Shown here: piece after piece, positions 1-9,040 of the stretch
How the letters are laid out: each line of letters opens with the position of its first letter
Numbering within the stretch: the stretch's first letter is position 1
NCBI GenBank assembly: GCA_002151545.1
Contig: CP021237.1
Location: 3,162,001 to 3,226,000 of the forward strand
DNA: 64,000 bases
DNA from: Sphingobacteriaceae bacterium GW460-11-11-14-LB5
Lineage (GTDB): Bacteria; Bacteroidota; Bacteroidia; Sphingobacteriales; Sphingobacteriaceae
Direction of reading: 5' to 3'
The notes under the pieces: model-generated
Told to the model about the DNA's origin: nothing
The model's database searches: none
Seen by the model: only the letters and a program-made list of their open reading frames with translations
Translations under genes and position numbers: made by a program

Positions 1-1303
1 ATGGCTCCTGCAAAATGAAACCGATTTTTTGTGTTCTTTCTTCAGCAGAAAATGAACGGATATCTTTACCATTTAATAAAACCGTTCCTTTTGTGGCATC
101 GTACAAGCGGGAGATTAAGGAAGCAGTGGTGGTTTTCCCCCCTCCGGTTGGCCCAATTAAGGCGTAAGTTTTTCCCTTTTCAAATTTCAGGTTAATGTTA
201 TGGAGGATTTCTTTACTGTCATCATAAGAAAAATGCACATTTTTAAATTCCAGTAAAGCATCAGATGTGATGGTTTCTTTTGTTTCAATCTGCTTCAGGT
301 CACTTTCTAACGATAAAATCTGCGATATCCTGTCCCAACTGGCCATCGCCACCTGAAAGCTGGTCCAAAGGGCCGCCAATTGTCTTAATGGATTATAAAA
401 ATTGGTGGTATAAGCAATATAACTCACCAATAAACCCAAAGTAAAGTTGCCGGTAGAAATGAGATAAATACCGAATAACAAGGTAATCAGTTGTGCTATG
501 CTCGATAGCAATCCATAAACAGGCACAAAAATATTGTTAGCTAAACCAGCACCTATTGCCGTTTTATAGTTTTCAGTATTGGCTTCATCAAAACGTTTTC
601 TAAAATAATCCCTGCGGTTAAAGGCAATAATCACTTTAAAGTTGTTCAGGCTTTCCTGTATTTCGGCGCTCATTCCGCCAACGCTTTTTAAGTTTTTAGC
701 ATTTTTTCCTTTTACCCAGGGCGATAACGCCATCGTAAAAAGAACAATCACCACTGCGGGCGAAAGTGTTGCAGCCCCCAGTTCTAGATTAATCGAAAGC
801 AGAAAAATACCTGCTCCAATCATCGTGACTATACTGCCAATGAACTGCATTAACGATTGCGAAAAAAACTGGTTAAGCTTATCGGTATCGTTATTCACCC
901 TCGAAATCAGGTCTCCTGCTTTATTCTGGTTAAAAAATGAAACGGGTAACTCCTGCAGTTTATTAAAAATGGCATTCCGTAAAGTGTATAACATTCGCTG
1001 GCCCACTCCCCCCATCAACCTGGTTTGGGTGTAACCGGTAACCATGGCAATCATGTAGATCACCAACAGGATACCACCAAAAATAAGCACACCGTGAAAT
1101 TGTTTGGTGCGAATATAGGCATCAACCGTGTGGCCCACTAACAATGGCCCCAAGAGCAATAGACCTGAGTTTACCAAAATGGCAATTAGTGCCAGCCAAA
1201 GGTTTTTACGTTCAGCGGATATCAGTTTTAGCAGGCTTTTTAAAGCCTTATAGGTAGATTGCTTTTCCTGCTTGTTGCTAAGCTGGTTAAGATTGTAGTT
1301 CAT
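1..1303 (-). CDS. ABC exporter half, permease-ATPase (partial, C-terminus outside window)
   Basis: About 434 residues are visible, read from the ATG at 1303 to the window edge; no stop is reached. The N-terminal part has the six-helix exporter fold (type IV ABC permease), followed by the start of a nucleotide-binding domain. Walker A (GPTGGGKT) lies near residue 384 and the Q-loop (IGFILQEP) sits exactly at the edge, so the signature, Walker B and H-loop are not seen. The start overlaps the end of the upstream ABC gene by 17 bp, which suggests translational coupling and a heterodimeric exporter. Because the partner has a degenerate ATP site, this half should carry the canonical catalytic residues; that is an inference. 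The substrate cannot be told; lipid or multidrug export is typical of the family. Confidence 0.9.
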   Translation of the reverse strand, partial: MNYNLNQLSNKQEKQSTYKALKSLLKLISAERKNLWLALIAILVNSGLLLLGPLLVGHTVDAYIRTKQFHGVLIFGGILLVIYMIAMVTGYTQTRLMGGVGQRMLYTLRNAIFNKLQELPVSFFNQNKAGDLISRVNNDTDKLNQFFSQSLMQFIGSIVTMIGAGIFLLSINLELGAATLSPAVVIVLFTMALSPWVKGKNAKNLKSVGGMSAEIQESLNNFKVIIAFNRRDYFRKRFDEANTENYKTAIGAGLANNIFVPVYGLLSSIAQLITLLFGIYLISTGNFTLGLLVSYIAYTTNFYNPLRQLAALWTSFQVAMASWDRISQILSLESDLKQIETKETITSDALLEFKNVHFSYDDSKEILHNINLKFEKGKTYALIGPTGGGKTTTASLISRLYDATKGTVLLNGKDIRSFSAEERTQKIGFILQEP

Positions 1304-3023
1304 AATTACTGGTGCTCTGTTGTGAATTGTAAATCTGAACATATTCAGGACTGCTTTTCAGCAACTCCTGATGGGTTCCTTCTGCAATGATTTCGCCTTC
1401 CATCAGCAAGATCACTTTATCATAATGTTCAACAGAAGCTATTTTTTGGGTAATAGAAAGTAAAGTTAAACCTGGATAATTTTGCTGGATATTTTCCAGA
1501 ATCCTTTTCTCTGTATTGGTATCCACACGGGCTGTAAAATCGTCTAGTAATAAAATCTTGGGATTCACCGCTAAAGCCCTGGCCAGCATAATTCTTTGTT
1601 TTTGCCCACCTGAAAGGCTGTTTCCGCGCTCCGAAACAATGGTATTCAATTGATCGGGCAAAGCATCTATAAAATCTTTAAGTTCTGCAGTGGCAATGGC
1701 TTTGGCCAGCGATTCGTCTGTAACGGTATCGCTAAAGGCAATATTTTCCCTAATGCTCATGTTGAACATGATACTGTCCTGAAATACAAAGCCTACCTGT
1801 TGGTGGAAATTCTCCTGGTTATACTTCTTAATTTCTTCGTGATCAAACAAGGCCGCACCAGAATCTGCTTCAATCAGACCTGTTAAAATATAAAGCAGTT
1901 GTGATTTGCCTGCAGCCGTAGGGCCAATAATTGCCGTTTTAGAACCTGCTTTGGCAGAAAATGATACCGACTTTAAAATTGGCTTCTGTCCAAAACTCAA
2001 AGTAATATTTTTCGCTTCTACATCTCCCTTCAATTGTGTAGTCAGGATGCCTGGATGTTTAATCTCCGCAGCATTTAACACCGTTTCTATCCTTTGGTAT
2101 GACGCTGTAGCCTGTGCAATCACATTGCTCATAAAACCAATCACCAAAATGGGAAATATAATGAGGGTAAGGTAACTGCTAAAAGCAGTAAACTCGCCCA
2201 GGCTCATCGAATTGGTAATTACAAAGTGACCACCCAGCACTAAAATGCATAAACCAGATAAATTGGCTGTAAAAACAATCACCGGAATCAAGGCTGCAAA
2301 CATGCGGAGGATGGATATCCCTAAATCTCTCGCTTTGGCATTTGCATCCAAAAATTTATGGTATTCTAAGGCTTGCGAATTAATTACGCGGATTAAAGCA
2401 GAACCCAAAATACTTTCGCTGATGACCTTGTTCAGCCAATCGATTACTTCCCTGCTCTTTTTGAAAAGCACTTTTACCTTGCTGAGCACATAAAAAAATG
2501 CACCGCCAATAATCGGTACAATCGCAATTACACAAAGTGCCAGTTTCCAATTGATCATCAGGAGCAGAATACTTGCCCCAACAATTAAAAATATAGATGA
2601 ACAGATAGAAACAATAGCCTGCGAAACAAACATTTTGATCGAATCAACATCGGCGGTAAGGTTAGTCAGCAGTTTTGAGGGGTTAGCCTGAATAATATAG
2701 GCATGGCTTTGTCGCGAAATCTGATTAGATAACCTGGTTCTTAAATCTCTTGCCACACGCTCAGAAGCATAGGTTTGTACGATACTTTGTAAATAAGTAA
2801 AGATAAAAACCAGAACAATGGCCAGCGAAAACTGAAGCAGGATAGATTGAAGGTTAAAAGTTTTGTTGGTATAAGAATCGATACCGCTGGCAATAATCTT
2901 CGGTAAGAGTAGGTTGATACCGTTACTGAGCAAAGCAAACAGGATCAGCATAAAAATTAAGCCCCTGTAATTACCAAGTAAACTGAAAATACTGGGCTTT
3001 TTGGCTTCTTTGGTTTTTTCCAT
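1287..3023 (-). CDS. ABC exporter half with degenerate ATP site (BmrC/TM287-like)
   Basis: 578 residues: six membrane helices (about 20-300), then an ATPase domain. Walker A is GPTAAGKS near residue 365, the signature is LSGGQ, Walker B reads ILLLDDFT near 491, and the switch region reads SITQKIAS near 524. The catalytic Glu after Walker B is Asp and the H-loop His is Gln. The same two changes mark the non-catalytic half of heterodimeric exporters such as TM287/288 and BmrCD. It is the first gene of a two-gene unit and overlaps the next start by 17 bp. The substrate is unknown. Confidence is high for family and moderate for the heterodimer reading. Confidence 0.93.
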   Translation of the reverse strand: MEKTKEAKKPSIFSLLGNYRGLIFMLILFALLSNGINLLLPKIIASGIDSYTNKTFNLQSILLQFSLAIVLVFIFTYLQSIVQTYASERVARDLRTRLSNQISRQSHAYIIQANPSKLLTNLTADVDSIKMFVSQAIVSICSSIFLIVGASILLLMINWKLALCVIAIVPIIGGAFFYVLSKVKVLFKKSREVIDWLNKVISESILGSALIRVINSQALEYHKFLDANAKARDLGISILRMFAALIPVIVFTANLSGLCILVLGGHFVITNSMSLGEFTAFSSYLTLIIFPILVIGFMSNVIAQATASYQRIETVLNAAEIKHPGILTTQLKGDVEAKNITLSFGQKPILKSVSFSAKAGSKTAIIGPTAAGKSQLLYILTGLIEADSGAALFDHEEIKKYNQENFHQQVGFVFQDSIMFNMSIRENIAFSDTVTDESLAKAIATAELKDFIDALPDQLNTIVSERGNSLSGGQKQRIMLARALAVNPKILLLDDFTARVDTNTEKRILENIQQNYPGLTLLSITQKIASVEHYDKVILLMEGEIIAEGTHQELLKSSPEYVQIYNSQQSTSNYELQS

Positions 3024-3125
3024 ATCAATGAAGATACCTTAAATTGTAGGTTCCAAATTTAGCCGAATTAATTGATATCGTTTGTAAGAAAATTATAGAA
3101 GAAGAAGAAAGCTATAAAATTAAAA

Positions 3126-3255
3126 GAGTCTGTATCATAATTATAGATTTGTCATCCTGAGCTTGTCGAAGGACTTATTTAAATACCTCCTAAGGTGTTT
3201 CGACAAGCTCAACATGACATAACTTAAGGAGAAATTACTTTTATGATACAGGCTC
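3126..3255. repeat. MITE-like palindromic element, copy 1
   Basis: About 130 bp bounded by 15-bp terminal inverted repeats (3126-3140 and 3241-3255, one mismatch) built on GTATCATAA. Inside is a second inverted pair (GAGCTTGTCGAA / TTCGACAAGCTC). A second copy with the same ends lies at 25111-25260. It has no coding capacity. It sits between the ABC operon start and the end of the scramblase-like gene. Confidence 0.75.
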
Positions 3256-3291
3256 CTACTTAATATTTAACCGTTTAAACAGTTAATTATC

Positions 3292-3894
3292 CTACTTGCT
3301 TTCTTTCAAAACCATATCAATCGTAATTGCGGTAGCTACAATCGCCACTTTTTGATTGCTTTCGGCATAACTGGGATCGATAGAAACATTATATTTATCG
3401 GCTGTGGTAAAAACCTCTTTCAAAGCACCAGCCCATTTTTTGTTGATTTTGCCCATTTCGGCACCTGCATTATTGGTAATGCTAAAGTTCCAGGCTTTCC
3501 AATCGCCAGATATTTTTGCAATCTCCTCTCCCGATGTTGGGCTTGAAATGGTAAAAGTTGGCTTAAAGAATTTGAATTTTTGTTTAATAATGCCCACTTC
3601 AACACCAAGCGGATCGGTCACAATAATTTTCGACATCCAGAAGGTCCAGCCTCTTGTAATGGTGGCCTGAAGCTGGTCGTTGGTATCGGTAATTTCCAGT
3701 TTAAAAGGCATCATACGCTTATCAACCAGCAAAGTTAAAGCCTTTTGCCAGCCAGAAATACGCTGTTTAATAATCCCGATCTGAGCGCCCTGATCGTTGT
3801 AAACCTTATACTCGTTTGCAAACTTCAAAAAGTTTACTTTCTCATCAATAAAATACTCGTCGCTTAAAAAAAATGGAGGAATCTGCTTGTTCAT
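3292..3894 (-). CDS. Phospholipid scramblase / LURP-one-like protein
   Basis: 200 residues with no signal peptide or clear membrane helix. It is rich in alternating beta-strand segments with recurring 'G.I.K' turns (VGIIKQ, MGKINK) and tryptophans, as in the tubby-like scramblase/LURP-one-related fold. The segment MPFKLEITDTNDQ (about residues 62-74) is typical of that family. The bacterial members have no proven activity; binding to the membrane surface is the usual guess. It stands alone, convergent to nothing nearby. The assignment rests on overall pattern, so the function stays open. Confidence 0.6.
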   Translation of the reverse strand: MNKQIPPFFLSDEYFIDEKVNFLKFANEYKVYNDQGAQIGIIKQRISGWQKALTLLVDKRMMPFKLEITDTNDQLQATITRGWTFWMSKIIVTDPLGVEVGIIKQKFKFFKPTFTISSPTSGEEIAKISGDWKAWNFSITNNAGAEMGKINKKWAGALKEVFTTADKYNVSIDPSYAESNQKVAIVATAITIDMVLKESK

Positions 3895-4299
3895 ACTGTA
3901 GATTTAAATATTAGATAAGCTGCTAAAATATATATTTTTCAACAACCAGCTGTAATTTGATTTAGAATCATGGGTTCTTTTGGCAATTAGTACAAACCTT
4001 TAATGATAAACCCGATAGCAGTGGATGCCGGTATTTCACCGGCTGGAACGAATAGCGGGACTACCGTAACCTATGGAACACTCACGTTCATTTCCAAACC
4101 TAAAAAAGAGTTAAAAATGTCATTTAATAATTTTCATGAATAAACTAATCAGTAATACAATAGATAGAGAAAGCTAATTTAGCGGACAGCCCAACTAAAT
4201 GTTACAGTTTCTTTCTACCAGATTTAAACCCAATTTGCCACTAAACATTGCTACCTTTGCAGCAAAAGCCATTGAAGAAAATGGTTAAACCCAAAATAC
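3895..4299. other. Intergenic gap with a REP-like palindrome
   Basis: No gene seen. It holds a short repeat at about 4007-4062 that starts with AAACCCGATAGCAG, contains the hairpin GCCGGT-attTC-ACCGGC (4027-4043) and ends in AGCGGGACT. The same motif pair recurs at about 20651, 20874, 45614, 60193 and 60341. The rest is AT-rich leader DNA of the following gene. Confidence 0.6.
4252..4259 (+). promoter_or_regulatory. -7 box of a Bacteroidota-type promoter
   Basis: TACCTTTG fits the TAnnTTTG consensus of Bacteroidota sigma-70. A TTTG at 4234-4237 could be the -33 element, though the spacing is short. The CvfB-like gene starts 40 bp downstream. Confidence 0.45.
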
Positions 4300-5145
4300 A
4301 TGATTGAAATAGGAAAATACAACGAGTTAAGAATTTTAAGCAAAACAGAAGCTGGATTAAACTTAACCGACGGCGATAAACTGGTGATCCTGCCTTACCA
4401 ATACGTTCCAAGCGGCGTAGAAATAGGCGACAATATTAATGTTTTTGTTTTTGTACAGAAAGATGGCCGCTTAACCGGTACAACCCAGAAAGCTTATGCC
4501 GAAGTGGGCGATTTCGCTTTTTTGAAAGTGGTTTCTGATGGCGATGATGGCGTATTTATGGATCTGGGCATCGATAAAGATGTGTATGTGCCTGATCGCG
4601 AACAAAAAAGGCCAATGCAAAAAGGCTATAAATATGTGGTTTACCTGTATCTGGACGAAAGTAACGACCGCCTTTTGGCCTCTTCTAAACTGTACGATTT
4701 TGTTGAAGAAGATGGCTTCGATTTTGAAGAGGGCGACGAAGTAAGTTTATTGATTACCGAAGAAACTGATCTTGGTTTCAACGCCATTATCAACAATACC
4801 TATATCGGTTTGCTTTACAATAATGAGGTTTTCGATAATATCCAACCGGGCGAAATGCGTAAAGGATGGATCAAGAAAATCCGCGTGGAAGGTAAAATTG
4901 ATTTAACCCTGCAGCAAAGTGGTTATGGCCATATTCTCGATTCGAAAGAAATGATGTTAAGAGAACTGAAAAAGAGTGGTGGTGTAATTGAGCTGGGCGA
5001 TAAAAGCTCTCCTGAAGATATTTATCACCGTTTCCAGATCAGCAAAAGTGCCTTCAAAAAAACTATTGGTTCCTTGTATAAAGAGCGCTTGATTATGCTT
5101 TCTGACGATTCGATCAGACTGATTACAGACGAGGATGCTGAGTAA
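4300..5145 (+). CDS. CvfB/YitL-type S1 RNA-binding protein
   Basis: 281 residues arranged as tandem S1-like OB folds (about residues 1-60, 65-135, 140-210), then a C-terminal winged-helix segment (about 225-275). VSDGDDGVFMDLGIDKDV and KKIRVEGKIDLTLQ match the S1 modules of the CvfB family. Members bind RNA; in Staphylococcus CvfB affects virulence gene expression, but the role in Bacteroidota is not known. Length and domain order fit the family. It is monocistronic with a TAnnTTTG box upstream. Confidence 0.88.
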   Translation: MIEIGKYNELRILSKTEAGLNLTDGDKLVILPYQYVPSGVEIGDNINVFVFVQKDGRLTGTTQKAYAEVGDFAFLKVVSDGDDGVFMDLGIDKDVYVPDREQKRPMQKGYKYVVYLYLDESNDRLLASSKLYDFVEEDGFDFEEGDEVSLLITEETDLGFNAIINNTYIGLLYNNEVFDNIQPGEMRKGWIKKIRVEGKIDLTLQQSGYGHILDSKEMMLRELKKSGGVIELGDKSSPEDIYHRFQISKSAFKKTIGSLYKERLIMLSDDSIRLITDEDAE

Positions 5146-5451
5146 GTTAACCACAGATCAAAAGGATAAACACAGATAGTATCTATAATTAGCCACTAAG
5201 ACACAGATTTAACACGGAACAGTTTTCTGAGATTTCTGTGCCTCCGTGGCCAATATATAAATCGTCATTTTGACTGAAGTGGAACGAAATGCAGAAATCT
5301 CTCCAGATAGATCTCTCCATTCTACTGCGTTCCAGTCGAGATGGCGACGCTTTTTATTAGCGTATGCCATTGATAGCGTAGTCGAAGGATCTCCGCTACG
5401 ATCGAGATGAAGGGCCAATTTCCGTGATTTCCGTGCCTCCGTGGCAAAAAC
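5146..5451. repeat. Dispersed palindromic repeats
   Basis: No gene. Two copies of a 'CCTCCGTGGC' unit (around 5240 and 5430) flank an inverted repeat of about 150 bp (5262-5412) that contains GACTGAAGTGGAACG-like and CAGTCGAGATGG-like arms. A shorter relative lies at 60455-60540. A 69-codon reading frame through the palindrome is judged spurious. Confidence 0.55.
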
Positions 5452-6123
5452 CTAATTCAGATTAAACTTTTCGTTCTGCACCTTAACCGCATTTGATGCT
5501 GAAACGATGGCCACGATCATAATCCCGATTACAATAGCCAAAATCACCTGCAAGGTAGAGTAAACTTTGGTTCCCGAAACAAAAATTTCTGATCCTTTAA
5601 TCAGTTCGTTCCCTACTTTAGATTGTATTTTGATGAGTGCCGAAAGTTTGGCTAAAGTCTGGTTTGCGGCATTTCTACCCATCGATTCATAAATTGCCCT
5701 TCCCTCTGTGCCAGCCATGTTCAAAATTTTAGCCTCCAATCCCTGTTGAACAGTTAATGCCTTTTTAAGATCATTTAAAAAACTTTTTTCCTGCTTTACC
5801 AATAAAGTGAGTTCGTATTTATTAATTACCGAATCTATTTTACGGTTGTGTTTATTCATTTTCACCATACCAGTTGAAGGATGAACCGCACCATTACCTA
5901 ACAATGTTTCCTGAAGGATCTCATTTTTATAATACAGATTTTCAGCAATAAAATATAAATCTGTTGCCGGTACCAGCCTGTCATTGTACATCGAAATAAA
6001 AGATTCGTTAATCTTCTCTACACTTTTATCCTCCAAAAAACGGATCAATAAGGTGCAGCACATGATGCAAAAAAGCAAGAAAGCAATTTTAAGCTTGTTT
6101 TTGAGACTAAAGGCAAATTTCAT
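5452..6123 (-). CDS. Membrane protein with MCP-type four-helix-bundle sensor domain
   Basis: 223 residues from the ATG at 6123; an in-frame extension to 6180 adds 19 residues before a clear membrane-anchor start and is less likely. An N-terminal helix (about 10-28) is followed by a mostly helical periplasmic segment and a second membrane helix near 190-212, then a very short tail. This is the 4HB_MCP layout of chemoreceptors and sensor kinases. No HAMP, methyl-accepting or kinase module follows, so it is a sensor domain without an output. It might act with a separate partner. The RecD-like helicase upstream on the same strand is probably unrelated. Confidence 0.7.
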   Translation of the reverse strand: MKFAFSLKNKLKIAFLLFCIMCCTLLIRFLEDKSVEKINESFISMYNDRLVPATDLYFIAENLYYKNEILQETLLGNGAVHPSTGMVKMNKHNRKIDSVINKYELTLLVKQEKSFLNDLKKALTVQQGLEAKILNMAGTEGRAIYESMGRNAANQTLAKLSALIKIQSKVGNELIKGSEIFVSGTKVYSTLQVILAIVIGIMIVAIVSASNAVKVQNEKFNLN

Positions 6124-6213
6124 ATATAATTGGTTAGTATGTTTGACCACAAAGACATATAAACACAAAAGAGAGTTCAATCGGTGTAATCTCTAAATCT
6201 GTGTAATCCCGTT

Positions 6214-7647
6214 TTAAAAGTAATCCTCCAGCGCCGTTTTTGCGAAAAGCTGAGGCGCAAAATTGACTAAATATAACTCTTTTTTTGCTCGTGTTACAGC
6301 GGTATACAACCAGCGGAGAAAATCGAGATCGATCATTTCTTCGGTAAGATAACCCTGATCAGCAAAAACAGCATCCCATTGGCCACCCTGTGCTTTATGA
6401 CAGGTTACTGCATAAGCAAACTTGATTTGCAGCGCATTATAAAAGGGATCGGCTTTAATGGCCAACATCCGCTGTCGTTTATTGGCAATATGTTCATAAT
6501 CTTCGTTAAGCCCATCAAAAAGCTTCTTATTTTGTTCGTAAGGCAGGTTTGCACTTTCTAAATTTAAGGTATCCAGCATTACTTTGCAGCTGATCTGCCC
6601 TGCAGCCGGAAAATCCATAAACTCCAAAGTAGCATCGGCAAAACGAAAACCATAACGTTCTTCCTCCCCCCTCACGCGGATCACCTTTGCCATATCGCCA
6701 TTGGCAATAAAAGCGGTATCTTCATTATCTGGCAGCCAGAAATAATTGTTCCGCACCACCATAATCTGATCGCCTCCCGTTAACTCTTCTTCGCGGTAAA
6801 GCAGCCTTGCCCTAATTTGCTGGTTGTATACATTGGCCGATTTATTGGAACGGCAAACCACCAAAGTATTTTCCATACCGAATTTGCGGTAAGCATATTC
6901 TAAGCCCTCTACTAAACGTGCCCCTGGCATATTGTAAATATCAGTATAACTTTTAGTCAGGAATTTAGGCAATGGATTTTCAGGATTTTTGGCAATCTGG
7001 TTCCGCAGCATGGTGGCATTGGCCAGAATACCCGATTTCTTCCCTTGTCTTACAACTTCCTTTAGCTCAACAGACGAAACGGTTAGCGCAAATTTATCTT
7101 TAAGGTACTGCTCGTTCAATGCCGGACTGTCTAAACTCCCTACCGGAGGCAACTGCGCCGTATCGCCCACAAAAAGCAAAAAGCAGTTTTTGGTATTGTA
7201 CACAAACTCGAGCAGATCTCTCAGTATCGAAGAGCCCGTTTCGTTAAACTCGTCGGCTATCATCGAGGCCTCATCGATAATAAACAACGTATTTTCGGAG
7301 AGGTTCGGCGCTAGCTGAAACTGCATTTCGGGCGATGCTGCTGAGCGTTTGCGGTAAATCCGTTTATGTATGGTTAAGGCTTTTCGGTATGAATACTGGC
7401 TCATTACTTTCGCTGCCCTTCCGGTTGGTGCAAGCAGTTCACTACGCAAATTAAATTGCTTCAGTACCTTCACTAAAGCCGCTACAGAGGTCGTTTTACC
7501 CGTACCCGCGTAACCTTTAAGCACAAAACAGCGGTACTCATCGTCCTGTTGTAAAAACACCGACATCCGTTCGCAAAAAAGCAATTGCTCCCTGGTAGGC
7601 GTATGTTCGTATGCAGAAGCAATAAGCTGGCTTTTATCCGGGATCAT
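6214..7647 (-). CDS. RecD-like SF1B DNA helicase
   Basis: 477 residues. Superfamily 1 helicase motifs appear in order: Walker A GYAGTGKTT (about 46-54), Walker B LFIIDEAS, motif III FVGDTAQLPPVG, and the C-terminal pair CHKAQGGQWDAVF and LYTAVTRAKKELY. It is shorter than RecD or RecD2 and lacks their long N-terminal part, as is common for stand-alone AAA_30/UvrD_C_2 helicases. No recB or recC gene is nearby. A role in DNA repair or recombination is inferred from the family. Confidence 0.9.
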   Translation of the reverse strand: MIPDKSQLIASAYEHTPTREQLLFCERMSVFLQQDDEYRCFVLKGYAGTGKTTSVAALVKVLKQFNLRSELLAPTGRAAKVMSQYSYRKALTIHKRIYRKRSAASPEMQFQLAPNLSENTLFIIDEASMIADEFNETGSSILRDLLEFVYNTKNCFLLFVGDTAQLPPVGSLDSPALNEQYLKDKFALTVSSVELKEVVRQGKKSGILANATMLRNQIAKNPENPLPKFLTKSYTDIYNMPGARLVEGLEYAYRKFGMENTLVVCRSNKSANVYNQQIRARLLYREEELTGGDQIMVVRNNYFWLPDNEDTAFIANGDMAKVIRVRGEEERYGFRFADATLEFMDFPAAGQISCKVMLDTLNLESANLPYEQNKKLFDGLNEDYEHIANKRQRMLAIKADPFYNALQIKFAYAVTCHKAQGGQWDAVFADQGYLTEEMIDLDFLRWLYTAVTRAKKELYLVNFAPQLFAKTALEDYF

Positions 7648-7900
7648 TAATGGTTAATTGTTTAAATGGTTAATCGGTTAACTGTTTTCAGGGCAAAAAT
7701 AAAACCTGAGTTTTTAGCATCGGCTTAAGTTAACTAAACCGTATTGAAGCGATATCTCCCGATCTAATCGCCTGCTTGTTTTTTGCAAAGATTTTGATCG
7801 GGAATTTAGCGAAAAGACGGACTGCGGTAACCAACTGGCATTACAGTACCTTTTCAAATCAATACAAGGGTTATGCGCTTTGCTTCCTGCGCGCTGCTAA

Positions 7901-9040
7901 TTACAAAAGTAAGGTTTCGATGCGATGTGCCATTACCATATTTTGTTTTTTACTAAAGCTGAAAATAGTAAAATGGCCATCCTGAGAGGCTACCAAACCG
8001 ATAGATTGTGGCTGATCATTAACAAACTGGGCCACAGAAAAATGCCGCGTACCACCCAATTGTCCTGGATACAGGATTTTATCTTCACCACCAACAATAG
8101 GTTCCGAAAAGGCAATCTGTTCTACAGTTGGCTTGCCTTTAGCACGACCGATTTTTGCGCCAAAAGCAATCAGATCAAACTCTTCATTGATGATTGTTGC
8201 ACCATCAACCGCTGTTAAACCTGCTAAGTGGTCAACCTCTCTACGCACAGCGCCCTGTGAAAATATCTCACTTTGGTTACCACTTTGTTTCGCCAAATTA
8301 GACAGGCCACAGAATGGAGGTTCTACCAAATACTGTATGGGGTGGATAATGGATTCTTCCCATTTCGTATCACCTTTCGGCACAATAAGCAAGGCCCCAC
8401 CACGACCATGCGCACGCATAGACACTGAAAATTGGATCAGGATATTAATCGGGTCGTTCCAGCTGGCTAGAACAGTCAGATCTAATAAGGCCTGCAAAAT
8501 AGGCGGACAATCTTTATTTGTACAGCTCCTGTCGTCTACGATACGGATCTGCTCGCCTTTTAGCACCGCAACATTGGTAAACTTACCGATGCCGTAAATC
8601 CTTCGGTGTTTAATCACGATCAGGCCAGGTTCAGAAACATCCACAACAAAACAAAAGTTCGGAATATTGAGGGTTGTACCCCAGATATAAAGTTCGCCAT
8701 TCTCTTCCCAAACACCCAGGTGAATTCCGGAGCGCTCAATTCCAGGTGCTATTTTGGTGAGGGTATTGGCATTTAAGGCTAGCTTTTTCGCGAAACGTAA
8801 TGGCTTCGAGGTTTGTTCTGGTGGTAAAAAAGCAATCGAAATCCGTGGCGAATGCCCTTCCTCCTTACGCAAACTGCTCCAAAAAGCAACATCGATTATC
8901 GCTTCAATTATTTTTCGATCCGGTTGAGTAGCCAAATCTATCTCACCCTGTGCAATTGCATTTTGATGCAGTTTGACAAAATGTTGCTCAATAGTTGCTG
9001 CAATCGTGTTTGCCGCTTTATAGGTAGGCTTATAACTCAT
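7901..9040 (-). CDS. DisA_N-like (diadenylate cyclase-related) sensor-domain protein
   Basis: 379 residues, soluble. The C-terminal half resembles the DisA_N/DAC fold: MRAHGRGGALLIVP, then a VDGATI motif near residue 279 (canonical DGA), then GGTRHFSV near 331 where diadenylate cyclases have GTRHR, then a GLVASQDGHFTIF strand. The second Arg of RHR is Phe here. This fits the DAC-derived sensor families in Bacteroidota (DACNV-type names in current annotation) better than an active c-di-AMP synthase. The N-terminal 150 residues are unassigned. The role may be binding a nucleotide signal; catalysis is doubtful. Confidence 0.65.
   Translation of the reverse strand: MSYKPTYKAANTIAATIEQHFVKLHQNAIAQGEIDLATQPDRKIIEAIIDVAFWSSLRKEEGHSPRISIAFLPPEQTSKPLRFAKKLALNANTLTKIAPGIERSGIHLGVWEENGELYIWGTTLNIPNFCFVVDVSEPGLIVIKHRRIYGIGKFTNVAVLKGEQIRIVDDRSCTNKDCPPILQALLDLTVLASWNDPINILIQFSVSMRAHGRGGALLIVPKGDTKWEESIIHPIQYLVEPPFCGLSNLAKQSGNQSEIFSQGAVRREVDHLAGLTAVDGATIINEEFDLIAFGAKIGRAKGKPTVEQIAFSEPIVGGEDKILYPGQLGGTRHFSVAQFVNDQPQSIGLVASQDGHFTIFSFSKKQNMVMAHRIETLLL

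Noticed and set aside
5209..5418. 69-codon frame on the minus strand
   Set aside because: It runs wholly through a dispersed palindrome, so it is judged non-coding.
7776..7985. 69-codon frame on the plus strand
   Set aside because: It overlaps the end of the DisA_N-like gene on the other strand and covers repeat-like DNA.
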